From contig JAENRP010000082.1 of the NCBI GenBank assembly GCA_024741835.1, positions 101,461 through 165,460 of the forward strand: a stretch of DNA of 64,000 nt. The letters run 5' to 3'. The first letter of the stretch is position 1. Every line of letters starts with the position of its first letter. The notes under the pieces were generated by a model. That model was not told the DNA's origin. It worked only from the letters and a program-made list of their open reading frames with translations, and searched no databases. Below are positions 1-11,373 of this stretch, in pieces. The DNA comes from Diplocarpon mali (Eukaryota; Ascomycota; Leotiomycetes; Helotiales; Drepanopezizaceae). The translations under genes and the position numbers were made by a program.

Positions 1-3000
1 TTTTTGCTCTGCTCCAATTCGGGGCATCGTGTCCACCTTGAACTTGGGGTTCTGCTGTGATGGGGGCTTCAACATTGTGGACGACGCCGGTTCTCAATGT
101 CTGCTTCGCATGAGCGGGCAAGTTGGCAAGATTAGATGTTCGAGGCGCCCGCGTGGCGTTTCTCGCTGCAATGGTAGCGGCGGTGGCTGCCATCTCGGCA
201 ACTTCGCGGACAAGATTGGTATTCTGAGCCTGCGAGAAGCCCGGGATACGGACTTCGGATCGGGTACTATCCGCACCACTGCTTTTTGGCGGCGGTAGGT
301 GAGGTGTTTGGGCTGATGCATTGGGTCCAGGTATTGCCGCTTCAGCCACTGATCCGTGGCGGCTTGCATCTCGGAGGCCTAGGCCCACTTGCTTCAGTGA
401 CTGACCAAGAATTTGCTTGTACAACTGTGAATCCCGGATTTCTGCACCGTGTGCTTCCCCGGAACTGTTCTGCGTACTCCCTCTTTGAAGACGTCCTTGG
501 GGAACCCCACCCAAAAGTTGCTGTTGGCCAGCTGCATGTTGGGCTTCTTGAACCTTCTTCTCGTCTACTTCGTTGTTCCAGATGACCGCAGCATGTGTTC
601 GTAAGGTAAACCACAGTCCAATTATATACGAAAGAAAGAGAAGTGTGGCCGCAAACCAGCAGTAAGGTCGGACTGCTTCAAGATAGAATCGGTCATTCAA
701 AGCAGGAACCTGGGAGAAGTAGCAGCGACGACAATCACGACTTGGAGAGGCGTCATTGTTATCTACGCAGCTGAGGCAATTAAGCTCATGCTAGAGATTT
801 TGTCAGCTTCGTCCTTCCAAAAGATCAGCAGCCGACTTACAGTTCCATATATCTGATAGAAAAGTGTCGGACCGAAGGCAGCAATGACAGCGAAAAGTAG
901 CATTGTAGACGTGACACCGGCAGACTTGGCATTAAACCGTTGTGTCTTCCGCTTTATTGCCCCAAAACACATAGAAAGCCCTGGGAGGAATAGGATACCA
1001 GCGAAGATGCTACCGATGATGCTTCCTTCAACGAGTTGACCCTTGCCTTGCTTCAGCGCCACACAGTAGAGAAACACCTCCACAAGAGTTGAGAAGAAGG
1101 CATTAATTGCTGCACCCAGACCCATCGAGGATTGAGCGGATATCGATGCAACAGCTTGTCCGATGAAGTAAGCCAATGGAATAATAGACGCCAATGCCGC
1201 TATGAATAAGAACGATGGCCCAGTGATGGTCAACCCTTCCCAGTGAAGCGTTTCTACCAGCACCCAATAATCGAATATTACAAACAGAACCACAGCCATC
1301 AGGTTGATCAAGAAGATGTTAGTACCATCAACAGTATACTTCCAGTACTTGATTCCTACGGCACGGTAGGTGCATAGTAAAATCGAAGAGTTGGGAACAG
1401 CTCCACGAGAGTAGTCCGAGTCTGATTGAAACGAGAGTGCCAAAGGATGTCGTTGGAGATGATAGAATAGTAGCATGGTGACCTTGCCCATGGGAATCCA
1501 GAAAACTAGGAACCAACAGATGCCCGAGACGAGGAACAAGAATGGTGTGATGAGCCCGTAGAAAAACAAGAAGAATATAACACGGCCTGTGTTCCATTCT
1601 CCCCTGCCGAAAAGTCTTCGCTTGAGTGGGCGTTCCGAGTCCTCCCTAGTTTGTCTCCGCCCACCACGGCCGCCGAGAAGGCTATCCGTTTCGCCAGCAA
1701 GGGAATCGACACTTCTCCTGGAGCGCCCAACTATTGATCGAGTACCCTGTGGGCCAAAAAATAGGCGTCCATCCTCGATGTCCCCACTCTGCCATTGTTC
1801 GTACTCTGTGATGCTGCGTCCTTCGCCTTCGTCCTCCTCTGCATACGCTTCATCCTGTTCCAATCGCACAAACTTTCCAAATGGATAGAAGAGGTATCCG
1901 GAAACTCCCCAAAGAACCCGGCCATATTCAATCGCGCTTGGAGCAGCACCGAATATGAAGCACACTGCTGCTCCAAGAAACGCTATAAGCGCGAGCCACC
2001 ATCCAAACCAGACGGTCCAAAGTATGTTGAAGAATAATAACCATCTGCTTACTCTACCTCCGGGCGAAGAGTGAATATCCCCCTCCGCCGTCTTTTGCAC
2101 TGATCTGCTCTTTTTGTAAAGCGCAGGTTTCCAAATACGGATACCGAAAGGGTGGGTCTCGTTGATAGCCTCCTGGCGATCCTTCAATGTAAAGCTTTCC
2201 GCATCGCTCAGATCATCATCACCAGCGTCTTCTTCTGTGTTGATGTTGTCTGCGTCTCGAATGGTTCCTTCTCCGCCAGATTCGCTTTCCTGCTCTACAG
2301 GAGCCATATCACCAGCTGTGCTTGCAGGTTCCAACTCAGCCTCAGCCTGCTCCTCTCCACCCCGTGCAGAGTCGACTCTTGCCAGGGCAGGTTGTGCATT
2401 TGGGCGCCGCCGCAGAGTTATAGGCTGATGTCTCGTGGAGCCAAATCCTGTAGCACTATGTCTACTGCTGACCATGTCATCTTCTATCTCTGCCACATCA
2501 TCGTCCACCGAAAACTCTTGCCCGCGGTGAGGTCCTTGCACGTTGGAAGAAGCGCGACGAGGCATGCCAGGTTTCTTGGGTCGCTGCCCACCTCGTCCTC
2601 GTTCAGGGGCTAACATAGGTGATCGTATTGGCTGAATAGAACGAGACGACTCCAGATTTAGGGGTTGGGGTCTCTCGCCTGTCTGCGAAGATGACTCGCT
2701 GGCTCGGTGCTCTTCTTGGGAAGTAGGTTTTTGTATGAAAGAGCCTGCAAACAATATTTTAGTCATGGACGTACAGAGTAATGAAGAATAAAGCTCCAAT
2801 ATCTCCCATGTAAATCTGCGGCATACCATAATTCTGCGGCTCTGGTCGTCGCCTGATAGTATCGGTAGACTGGAAACTCTCTGAGAGACCCTCATCCTGC
2901 TTGGGGATCTGGTCAGACACCGACTCTACTCTGGCAAGCGGGTGACGAATGTCGGTTGGAGAAGACGGAGTTGACATGTCGACAGGGTTGTGGACGTCCT

Positions 3001-3037
3001 GGAACTGACCCGGTGTGTTATTGTCTTCACCAGACAT
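1..3037 (-). CDS. VNX1: VNX1-like vacuolar Na+(K+)/Ca2+-H+ exchanger (CaCA family), 3' end outside window
   Basis: Exons on the minus strand are 3037-2827, 2744-841 and 790 to the left edge; 968 residues are visible. Intron 1 (82 bp, GTATGC...CAG with TGACTAA branch) and intron 2 (50 bp, GTAAGT...TAG) restore one frame. The N-terminus (about residues 1-260) is polar, Ser/Pro/Glu-rich and cytosolic-looking. Several hydrophobic segments follow, then the first exchanger domain, in which the segment ending GPTLFYQIYGT occurs. Exon 3 encodes a Cys-rich loop (ELNC..C....RDCRRCYF), then a membrane segment and the motif SYIIGLWFTLRTHA, characteristic of the Vnx1/low-affinity CAX branch. Next comes a long polar loop running to GGHDAPNWSRAK at the edge. 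The second exchanger repeat must lie beyond position 1. The yeast homologue exchanges Na+ or K+ for protons at the vacuolar membrane. It is divergently transcribed from RPT6. Family assignment is firm; substrate is inferred. Confidence 0.88.
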
Positions 3038-3719
3038 TGTGAAGTTATAGCAGAATCCAGGGTCTATGATAATCGCATTAACACGGCAATTCGAAGTCGA
3101 AGAAGCCGTAAGCTTGATCTGCTAGTAAGTGTGCGAGTCCGTCGAAGGCTATCGCGTTGGTCGCAAACGAAAAGTGGAACTTGCGGTAGGCATTCGAGAT
3201 CAACGCGCAGGCAGTCGCAGAGGGTATACAGCTCTTTCTAGGCTCGCAGAGTGAAGTGAGTTGAGGTGAGTTGGACTTCGACAGACAGGCAAATCCCAGG
3301 AACAAGGAGATTTATATTGTCTTGGACTCAACGCCAGCCAAATCCATGAGAGGTTGGCACGAGTTGCGTGCCGGATGACCGAAAGAAGCTGCCGCGCTTA
3401 TAACGGCAAAAGAAAATAAGCTTGATAAATAGAGTGGAGAGTGTTGCCGCCAATCAACTGTATTTTTGACAGCATACAGCTGCTTATATAATAAGCGCAG
3501 TACTCCATAGAACCTTACCCAACCTAGTTAATCGTCGTACTCAGTTGTTCATTTTGGCTGTCAGCCTTCCCCTGTGCCGACGTTATCCCGGACGCGTTTC
3601 CATCTGCGGTGCCTAAGTTCCGAGCGTGAAATCGACCCAACATCAACAATTGACAACCGAGCAGTAGTACATCTCTGGACATCCTCCTCTCTTTCGTAAC
3701 CCACAATTCACCTGCTATC
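3038..3719. promoter_or_regulatory. Bidirectional promoter region between VNX1-like gene and RPT6
   Basis: This 682-bp interval separates two divergent start codons and holds no supported gene. A CCAAT box lies at 3450-3454. It directly follows GTTGCCGCC (3442-3450), which resembles, at 7 of 9 positions on the opposite strand, the yeast proteasome-associated control element GGTGGCAAA. The resemblance is weak and its use in this fungus is inference. Confidence 0.35.
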
Positions 3720-5115
3720 ATGGCGCTCGATACCTACTTCCACAATAAGATTGAGGGAATGAAGCTGGAGATCATTCAAGGCCAAGCTGTTCTACGGAGA
3801 CTGGAGGCGCAGAGAAATGACTATAACTCCAGAGGTGATTGCTCAAGCTACATCGCCAACTTATACCCAGCTGACTTGTACTAGTGCGACTTCTGCGTGA
3901 AGAGCTTGGTTTACTACAGCAGCCGGGATCGTATGTCGGGGAGGTGGTAAAAGTCATGGGAACGAAGAAGGTCCTTGTCAAGGTGCACCCCGAGGGCAAA
4001 TACGGTATGGACAGCGAGAATAAGATGAACATATGGAGCTGACCAGGTACTAGTCGTTGATATTTCCGATAATGTTGACATCACCAAGCTCACCGTTGGA
4101 AAGCGGGTTACCCTTCTCTCCGACTCATATAAACTCGAAAAGATGCTCCCATCCTCTGTGGATCCGCTCGTGTCCCTCATGATGGTGGAGAAGGTTCCCG
4201 ATAGTACATACGATATGATTGGAGGTCTGGATCAACAGATCAAGGAGATCAAGGAGGTGATCGAGCTTGGTCTTAAGCATCCCGAGCTTTTCGAGTCTCT
4301 CGGCATAGCACAACCCAAGGGGGTACTTCTGTACGGGCCCCCGGGAACTGGAAAGACGCTTTTGGCAAGAGCTGTGGCGCATCATACCGACTGCAAGTTC
4401 ATTCGGGTTTCTGGTTCGGAGTTGGTACAAAAGTACATCGGAGAAGGATCTAGAATGGTTCGAGAGCTCTTCGTTATGGCCAGAGAGCATGCGCCATCTA
4501 TCATTTTCATGGATGAAATTGATTCTATTGGCTCATCTCGTGTTGAAGGATCTTCAGGTGGTGATTCGGAAGTGCAGCGAACTATGTTGGAACTTCTCAA
4601 TCAATTGGACGGTTTTGAGCCAACGAAGAATATCAAGGTCATCATGGCTACAAATCGATTGGATATTCTGGACCCGGCCCTCCTACGCCCAGGAAGAATT
4701 GACAGGAAGATCGAGTTTCCACCGCCAACTGTAGAGGCGAGAGCAGATATTCTTCGAATCCACAGCCGAAGCATGAACTTAACTCGTGGCATCAACTTGA
4801 CAAAGATCGCAGAGAAGATGAATGGATGTTCGGGGGCTGAACTGAAGGGTGTGTGCACAGAGGCCGGCATGTACGCATTAAGAGAAAGACGTGTTCATGT
4901 CACCCAGGAGGATTTTGATCTTGCTACAGCCAAGGTCTTGAACAAGCATGATGACAAGGAAGGTAAGTGTCCGAAATCTTATTTCTTCTGCCGGTTTGTT
5001 GGTGAAGACATGCAGTCCACTTCTAGGACAGCTTCTCACGCTATGAGTTTATGTTTAATACGTGTTGCTGACTCCGAATTCTCTTACAGTCAGTTTGGGC
5101 AAGTTATGGAAGTAA
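3720..5115 (+). CDS. RPT6: 26S proteasome regulatory subunit Rpt6 (AAA ATPase)
   Basis: Exons are 3720-3834, 3885-4004, 4054-4962 and 5090-5115, giving 389 residues, the normal family length. Introns are 50, 49 and 127 bp. The protein has an N-terminal coiled coil followed by an OB-type segment ([12 protein letters not shown]). The AAA domain carries Walker A GPPGTGKT near residue 173, Walker B IIFMDEID and the second region of homology [19 protein letters not shown]. The last exon is only 26 bp and adds the C-terminus ending KLWK, as in fungal Rpt6. Rpt6 is one of six ATPases in the proteasome base; it unfolds substrates and helps open the core particle. An acceptor at 4046 for intron 2 would put a stop in frame, so the acceptor at 4053 is chosen, which gives the conserved GKYVVDI. 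Confidence 0.96.
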
Positions 5116-5874
5116 AATGGTTTTGGTCCTGGAGCTGGAATAGAGTATTATAAATTGTACAACATCATCCAGCATATCAGATCTTGGCTGCATGCAAATT
5201 GCCCCAGAGGCGAGGTTTGGCGCTCAACTTCTGTCGTATCCTTTGGTGCATCTGGGATGATTCCCCGACACGAGATTGTTGCTGAATATATACGATCTGC
5301 AATCAAAGACACCGAGTCGCACCAAGCTTGCTATGCTTTGTTGACAAAATCTACGTCTATGGATTCAGAACCAGTTCTTGCTATATACTATGACTGTACA
5401 GTACACCGTCATTTCCCCAGAACCGAGAAGGGTTTAAAGGCTGCTTTTTTACTGGGGCCGCGTTGGATAGGACAGGCTCCGGCATAGGTTGGGGGCAAAG
5501 CGGGTCCCACTGAAGTGACGTGGGAGCTCGAAACATTGGAGCTGCTAACAGCTGAGCTCGGGGAGCCTCCTCAACATCCCACAAATTATTTTGATCGTGA
5601 CCGCTACTCTGACCTTCAGCTTTATCACAACCCGACTTCAGGCCCGATCATTCTTCCGATCTATTTACTGCTACAGTCGCTCTTGATAAACTGCCCCAAG
5701 GTCCGCGAAGCCTCTCTTTCGGTTTGCTTCCCTTTAGATTACTCCGCAAGCTCTATTCCTCCCCCAACAATTTGAACGCGAGACGAGATAATATGTGACT
5801 GAATTCCTACTCACTTCATACCAATGGAAGCTCTAGCTGACCAGGAAGATTAGCAGCTCGTGATAAAGCTCACC
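5116..5874. other. Intergenic spacer RPT6 - FGGY kinase
   Basis: Holds the RPT6 3' UTR and the upstream region of the sugar kinase. Open frames here (for example 5155-5487 and 5515-5775) show no recognisable domain and no splice pattern, so no gene is called. Confidence 0.6.
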
Positions 5875-7862
5875 ATGGCCCAAATGCCCTTCAGACAAAA
5901 CTTTAGGAAGCCCTCGAGGCAAGCCTCTATGGAGTGAGTTTCCACAGACAACTCAACCATCGCTACTCTAACCGAACGCAGTCCTCATAATGAACTGAAC
6001 CCACATTTGGATCACTACATCGGAATCGACGTTGGTACAGGTAGTGCTAGAGCTTGTATCATCGACCAGCACGGTGACATTAAAGCCTGTACGTGGTCCA
6101 AAGCTTCTTAGCACTTCCAAGCTAACTTCACCAAGTGGCAACAGAAAATATTGGGCTCTGGCAGCCAGAGACTGGCTACTACGAGCAGTCTACCACCGAC
6201 ATCTGGAGATGTATCTGCACTTGCGTGCAACGCGCCCTCAGCCAGCACAACATCGACCCCACAACCGTACGCGGAATTGGCTTTGATGCTACCTGCTCAC
6301 TCGCAGTATTCACTCACGATACTGATGAGCCTATGCCCGTCACCGGCCCCAATTTTACTAACGACGGAAACGACCGCAATGTTATTCTCTGGCTTGACCA
6401 CAGGCCGGTCGAGGAAGCGGCAAAGATTAATGCTACTGGACACAATTTGCTTCGCTATGTGGGAGGGAAAATGAGCATTGAGATGGAAATTCCAAAGGTG
6501 CTTTGGCTCAAGAACCACATGCCGCCTGAGATGTTCGATCGCTGCAAGTTTTACGATTTGGCGGATGCGCTGACGCATCTGGCAACTGGCAACGAAACTA
6601 GAAGCTTCTGCAGCACGGTATGCAAGCAGGGTTATGTTCCCGTCGGTGTCGATGGCAGTGTCAAGGGCTGGCAAGAGGACTTCTATGAAACCATTGGATT
6701 GGGCGATTTGGCGCAGGATAATTTTAAGCGTATGGGTGGTGTTAATGGGGTGGTGAGCCTTAAAAATTTACAATGCTTGCTGGTGAGCAGTGCTAACCTT
6801 TGGCAGAATGGGAAGTACCTCAGTGCAGGTGAACTAGTAGGAACCCTGAGCGAGAAGGCTGGTAACGAACTCGGTCTCCCTGCCGGAATTGCAGTAGGCA
6901 GCGGTGTGATCGACGCATATGCCGGCTGGGTCGGTACCGTTGGTGCAAAGGTTAACCTGGGAGCAGATCAACTTGACTCAGGCGTACCCAAGAATGACAT
7001 CTCTCAAGCTTTCAGTCGATTGGCTGCCGTGGCTGGAACATCCACCTGCCATCTCGCCATGTCCAGAGACCCTGTCTTTGTGAACGGTGTGTGGGGTCCA
7101 TACCGAGATGTCCTCCTGCCCAACTTCTGGATGGCAGAGGGTGGACAATCCGCTACCGGCGAACTTCTCAAACATGTGCTCGAGACACACCCAGCATACA
7201 ACGAGACCATGTCTATGGCTGAGTCCTTCAATACCAGCATTTACGACTATCTCAACTCGCATTTGGAGGAGTTGCAGGAGAAACTTAGCGCGCCTACAGT
7301 CTCCTATTTAGGCCGCCATTTCTTCTTTTACGGCGATCTTTGGGGTAACCGCTCTCCCATTGCGGACCCCAACATGACGGGCTCCGTCATCGGGCTAACC
7401 AATGACCGCAGCATGGATGGCCTAGCGCTGTATTACTACGCCACCATGGAATTCATCGCCATGCAAACCCGTCAGATCATAGAGACGATGAACCAGTCTG
7501 GACACACTATCACCAGCATCTTCATGTCCGGCTCTCAGTGCCAGAATAAAATTCTCATGGAGCTCATGGCTACAACTTGCAGCATGCCCGTCCTCATTCC
7601 CAGATATGTACACGCAGCTGTAGTTCACGGTGCCGCCATGCTAGGTGCGAAGGCGGCGAGCGCGGATAAGGAAGGCAACACTGAGGACTTGTGGAGTATC
7701 ATGGATCGCATGAGTAAGCCTGGAAAAGTCGTCAAGCCAGGTAAAAATGTCAGTGAGATGAAGCTGCTGGATATTAAGTACAAAGTCTTCCTTGAGCAGT
7801 GTAAGACCCAGCAGTCGTATAGGAAGAGCGTCGACGAGGCGATCGAGGGATGGACTGCGTAG
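5875..7862 (+). CDS. FGGY-family carbohydrate kinase (D-ribulokinase-like, YDR109C type)
   Basis: Exons are 5875-5933, 5982-6088, 6136-6752 and 6807-7862, giving 612 residues. The first two introns (48 and 47 bp) are required to join the short N-terminal exons. The third, 6753-6806 (GTGAGC...TGCTAAC...CAG), has no stop in frame, so its removal rests on splice signals and on the family spacing. The N-terminal ATP-binding lobe begins IGIDVGTGSARA, the phosphate-1 motif of the ASKHA fold. GIGFDATCSL and WLDHR follow. The C-terminal FGGY lobe includes AGTSTCH, LWGNRSP and MSGSQCQN. Human FGGY and yeast Ydr109c phosphorylate D-ribulose, possibly as metabolite repair. That substrate is transferred by family and not visible in the sequence. 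Confidence 0.92.
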
Positions 7863-10800
7863 AGTACGAAGAGAAGGTATCTTGAAGAATAAAAGCTTAT
7901 ACCAGATAGATTAGTGTAGTACTTTGCGTTGCCTATCATATTTTCGGCTCTTACACCTAGAATCCCATCCCAGGCGCTGATGCGCATGTGCCACAGGAAA
8001 AGGAACAACGCCGATAAATTATACCGGGATGAAGCTCCATACCACAGCTACATAAGGCTACACGGTTAGTGAGTACAACTGACTGCAGCTCGGATGAATG
8101 CATCGGGTCAAATCGTGCATATTAAACCATTTCTTGACCCAGATTCCAATCATCCTGAGCCAGTCCTCACAAGGTGGTATCAAACCGCATATAATAGTGA
8201 GGTGCAGCTGATATTTTATTTGGCCATGTACTCTTGTATCATATTAATTAACACCCGAGCTCGCTTCTTCGAATAAGGAAAATTCATTCTGCCAGGCGCA
8301 GTATACGTCAGATAGCGCGTTCTTATGCATTTTCATGAGTAACAACGTAACTTTATACGTTGCCATCTCAATGATGTTTATAAGCTTCAAAGCATCAAAG
8401 CAAAATAAAGAACCTTTGATAAAATGAAAATTATAATTGAACTTATATAATAGATACCCTTACATAATAGATATCAAAATATATGATAGATTCCATCTGG
8501 GCTATCAAAAAAAAAAAGCAATACAAGAAGATAGCTTAATCAAACATAACCCAAATTAGCAAGAGACAGGTATTCTAGAGATTGCACTGAAAGACCCAAG
8601 CTTCAATAGCAGAGAAGCGGATATAGAATGGTGGCGGTGAAGATTGAGATGGCGCTTTAGTCTTTACTCTAGATGTAAGATAGAAAGAGGAATCTGTGAA
8701 AGAAAAGGGAAGTGGAAGAGTCGTTATGAGGATTTAGACAGCGCCTCTCCCCTATTTAAACCCTTTCAATCCAGCGTCACCTTGATCTTTCATAGTACTC
8801 AGTATTCAGTTTATTACATAAAATCCATCTCTTTCGTATCTTATAAGACTTGTCTTATACTAAATGAATACAGAGAGAGATTCTGTGTATTGAATTCAAG
8901 AGGAGAGTGTACAGATTAGCTGGCATGGTTTCAAATCAGTAACTTCACAGTAACACAAAATCCAAACCAATACTATCAAGTCCTTCCAGCTACAGAATGA
9001 TTTACATATAAAAAGACAAACCGCCCAGTGATAGTTGATCAAAGAAACGAAATCCAATGAGCAATCAACTGGCTTGAAATCATAGATTGGAAGGTTCGAA
9101 AGTCGACACTGTTAGCAATGATTATTAGCGCAGTGGACTTGCACGTTCTTCTGTTTCTTCCCAAGACAGCGATCCTTCTTTTTGACAACACTGCGCCATA
9201 CACCTAGAGCCAGTACTAACGTGGGAATTCTACTATTGTATTGACGATATTGAACTCCTGAAAATCTACCCACTTGTCTGTCTCTGTGTGGCTTGGTCAC
9301 AATTTGATTTTTGTTTCAAATTCCTCCAGGTAGGGAGAGCGGAAAGACAAGCAGAGAAGATAGGGTTGTAGTGTGAAGAGCTCTAATACGCATAGTATGT
9401 CATGCAAATATTTCTGTCCTGGAGACACAGAGATCTGGCTCCACCATCCCAGAAGGGTCTCTGACAGCTTACCATCGTAGTTACTCCTAGAGAGCATACA
9501 CGCTTTAGCAGCCTAGCGACATCTCCATGCGGCTTTTATCAGCCTAGAGCTATGAGCAGACTATTCTAGAGTCTTTGATTGAGCATGGGTGTGCCAAAAT
9601 CATCTTCATCTCTGGACTTTGCTGTCTACCTTTGGAAATCTATTGCAACTCCAGATTTCAGACACAAGGGGCCTAAATTCAATGCAGATGCGACAGAGTA
9701 CTGCATTTTTCCTAGTAGTAAGTTCACTTCCTAGGCTCTACTACTTCTGAGAACTTTGCTAACAGATGCTCAAGACTGCTTGTAAGCCCAGTCTCGCGAC
9801 TCAATCCAAGGCGGAGGCCAAGGTAATCCTCAAGATCAACGATATATACCAGACCAGACAAAACCCTCGAGTCCTTCTGCGAGTTTCAGTGGCAGAGTTC
9901 TGCTGCTGCACCTTGGCAGGCACAACACGACGACACCTGTATTCAAGCCAAGCCAAACCACAGTAACATGCCCAGTACGCTCGCAGAGACATTGAAAAAC
10001 AGAAAGATATCTCACACAATACAATCTCTAGCCACTGGGAGGATCGTCTTGGCATCCTGCAGATTCCGGAGGCATCCTATGCAAGGCATTGCTGGATGAC
10101 TGAACCGGGCACTAGCATCAGAAAGTTGCTCGAGTGCATGTGTTCTTGCTTTTTTCCTTCGTCCGATGGGCATGAAAAATAAATGAAGCTGCTGTAGCAG
10201 GCAAGCCCAGGAGCGCATCATCTGTTTCATTATCAGAAGCCTGACTAGGCCTCAGAGCAGAACAATCCAAAAAGCTTTGGAACTTCTATTAAACATGCCA
10301 TCCAGTTACTTCAGAAGCTGATACCACTGAATTGAAATTGGTTTTTTTGTACGCAGCTCCGTGTGAAACAGTTAAAAAAGGCTCTCGATGCGATTTCATA
10401 CTATATCATGTTTTCTTTGAGCTAATAGCCTTGATGTTTGTTCAAGACACGGGCTAGATTGATTATGCAAGGCTGCTTGCGTCAAACCAAAAGTGTGTAG
10501 CTGCAAGGATGTCCTCCAAAGTCTCATCTCTGAACGATTTCGCTCTGTTGCAAAGTACTGTCCTGTGCCATGAGGAACAAATAGGGGGAATAGTGTTCAA
10601 ATAGCAGGCTGAGAAATGGAAACTAGGGATGCTTATCCCGAATTCTTAGTAGTGTTCAAAGCTTCCTACTCTGTACACCACTGACACGCGAAGGCAGTGC
10701 TGCAGCCAGCCTGTAAGGCAACAGGATTCGCCCACACCTCTGTCATGCCGGGCCCAGATCAGGACCTCCTGGATTCAGGATAGCAATGCTCTTAGCTGAA

Positions 10801-11373
10801 AAAATAAGACTTGAAAGTTTCGAGTAGAAGACAATTACCTGACTTGTTCATCAAGCAGATGCAGTCCTTCTTTTCAGCTCCTCTTTTAATCACAAAATTC
10901 AAACATCTTTCCAGGAGGCTAGCGATCAAGCCCTGCCGCGACAATATAAGAGTTATGTTAGCGGTATCTATTGTGGAACGATGATAATGCAAACCCGTCA
11001 GACATAGTTTTCGGCTCATTTTGACATCATCTTGGCTGTTTTCTACTAGACTCTGTGTTGTTTTTCGGTCTAGTCACTAGCTCGCTTTTGCAAAATTGCC
11101 CTATCAATTGTTGGATGTCAAGAAGACAGGAGCATTACAATTTCCAACCTCCGGAACTATAGGAGGAGTGTTCTTGTGCAATCTCTTTTAGCCCGCCACT
11201 TTACATTATCTCTCTCTTTTCAAGATACTATTCGTCCTGTCGGCGCGAATATTCCTCTCCGTGGTGCCTCATTGTAAAGCTCCGGTCATATTCAACTCCC
11301 TGCGCCAAACACAGTAAGCTCCGCTCGGTGGCCGAACTTTAAGACCGACGCATACTAGAACAACCACCACTCA
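7863..11373. other. Gene-poor spacer, 3.5 kb
   Basis: AT-rich, especially 8340-8530, with short A/T homopolymers. The many small frames on both strands have no recognisable domain. The only item worth recording is a small spliced open frame at 9584-9792, listed separately. No LTRs, tRNA or transposon motifs were recognised. The last part is the promoter of the phosphofructokinase-2 gene. Confidence 0.5.
9584..9792 (+). pseudogene. Possible small spliced gene or gene remnant, unknown
   Basis: An ATG at 9584 opens a frame of about 45 codons including DFAVYLWKSIATPDF and ATEYCIFPS. It runs into a textbook intron: GTAAGT at the 5' end and TGCTAACAG at the 3' end, acceptor near 9765. Joining across it gives about 50 residues ending NAQDCL before a TAA. 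I do not recognise the product. It may be a truncated gene or a chance frame beside good splice signals. An alternative frame downstream (9766-9966) would need another splice site. Confidence 0.22.

Noticed and set aside
2745..2774. A 30-bp first intron for the VNX1-like gene (donor GTACGT)
   Set aside because: Too short for fungal splicing. The 82-bp intron 2826-2745 uses GTATGC, has a branch site and keeps the frame.
5155..5487. Open frame after RPT6
   Set aside because: No domain, no ATG-led structure; likely 3' flank.
10012..10230. 72-codon minus-strand frame with several Cys
   Set aside because: No family match, no splice signals, and overlapped by other frames of similar quality.
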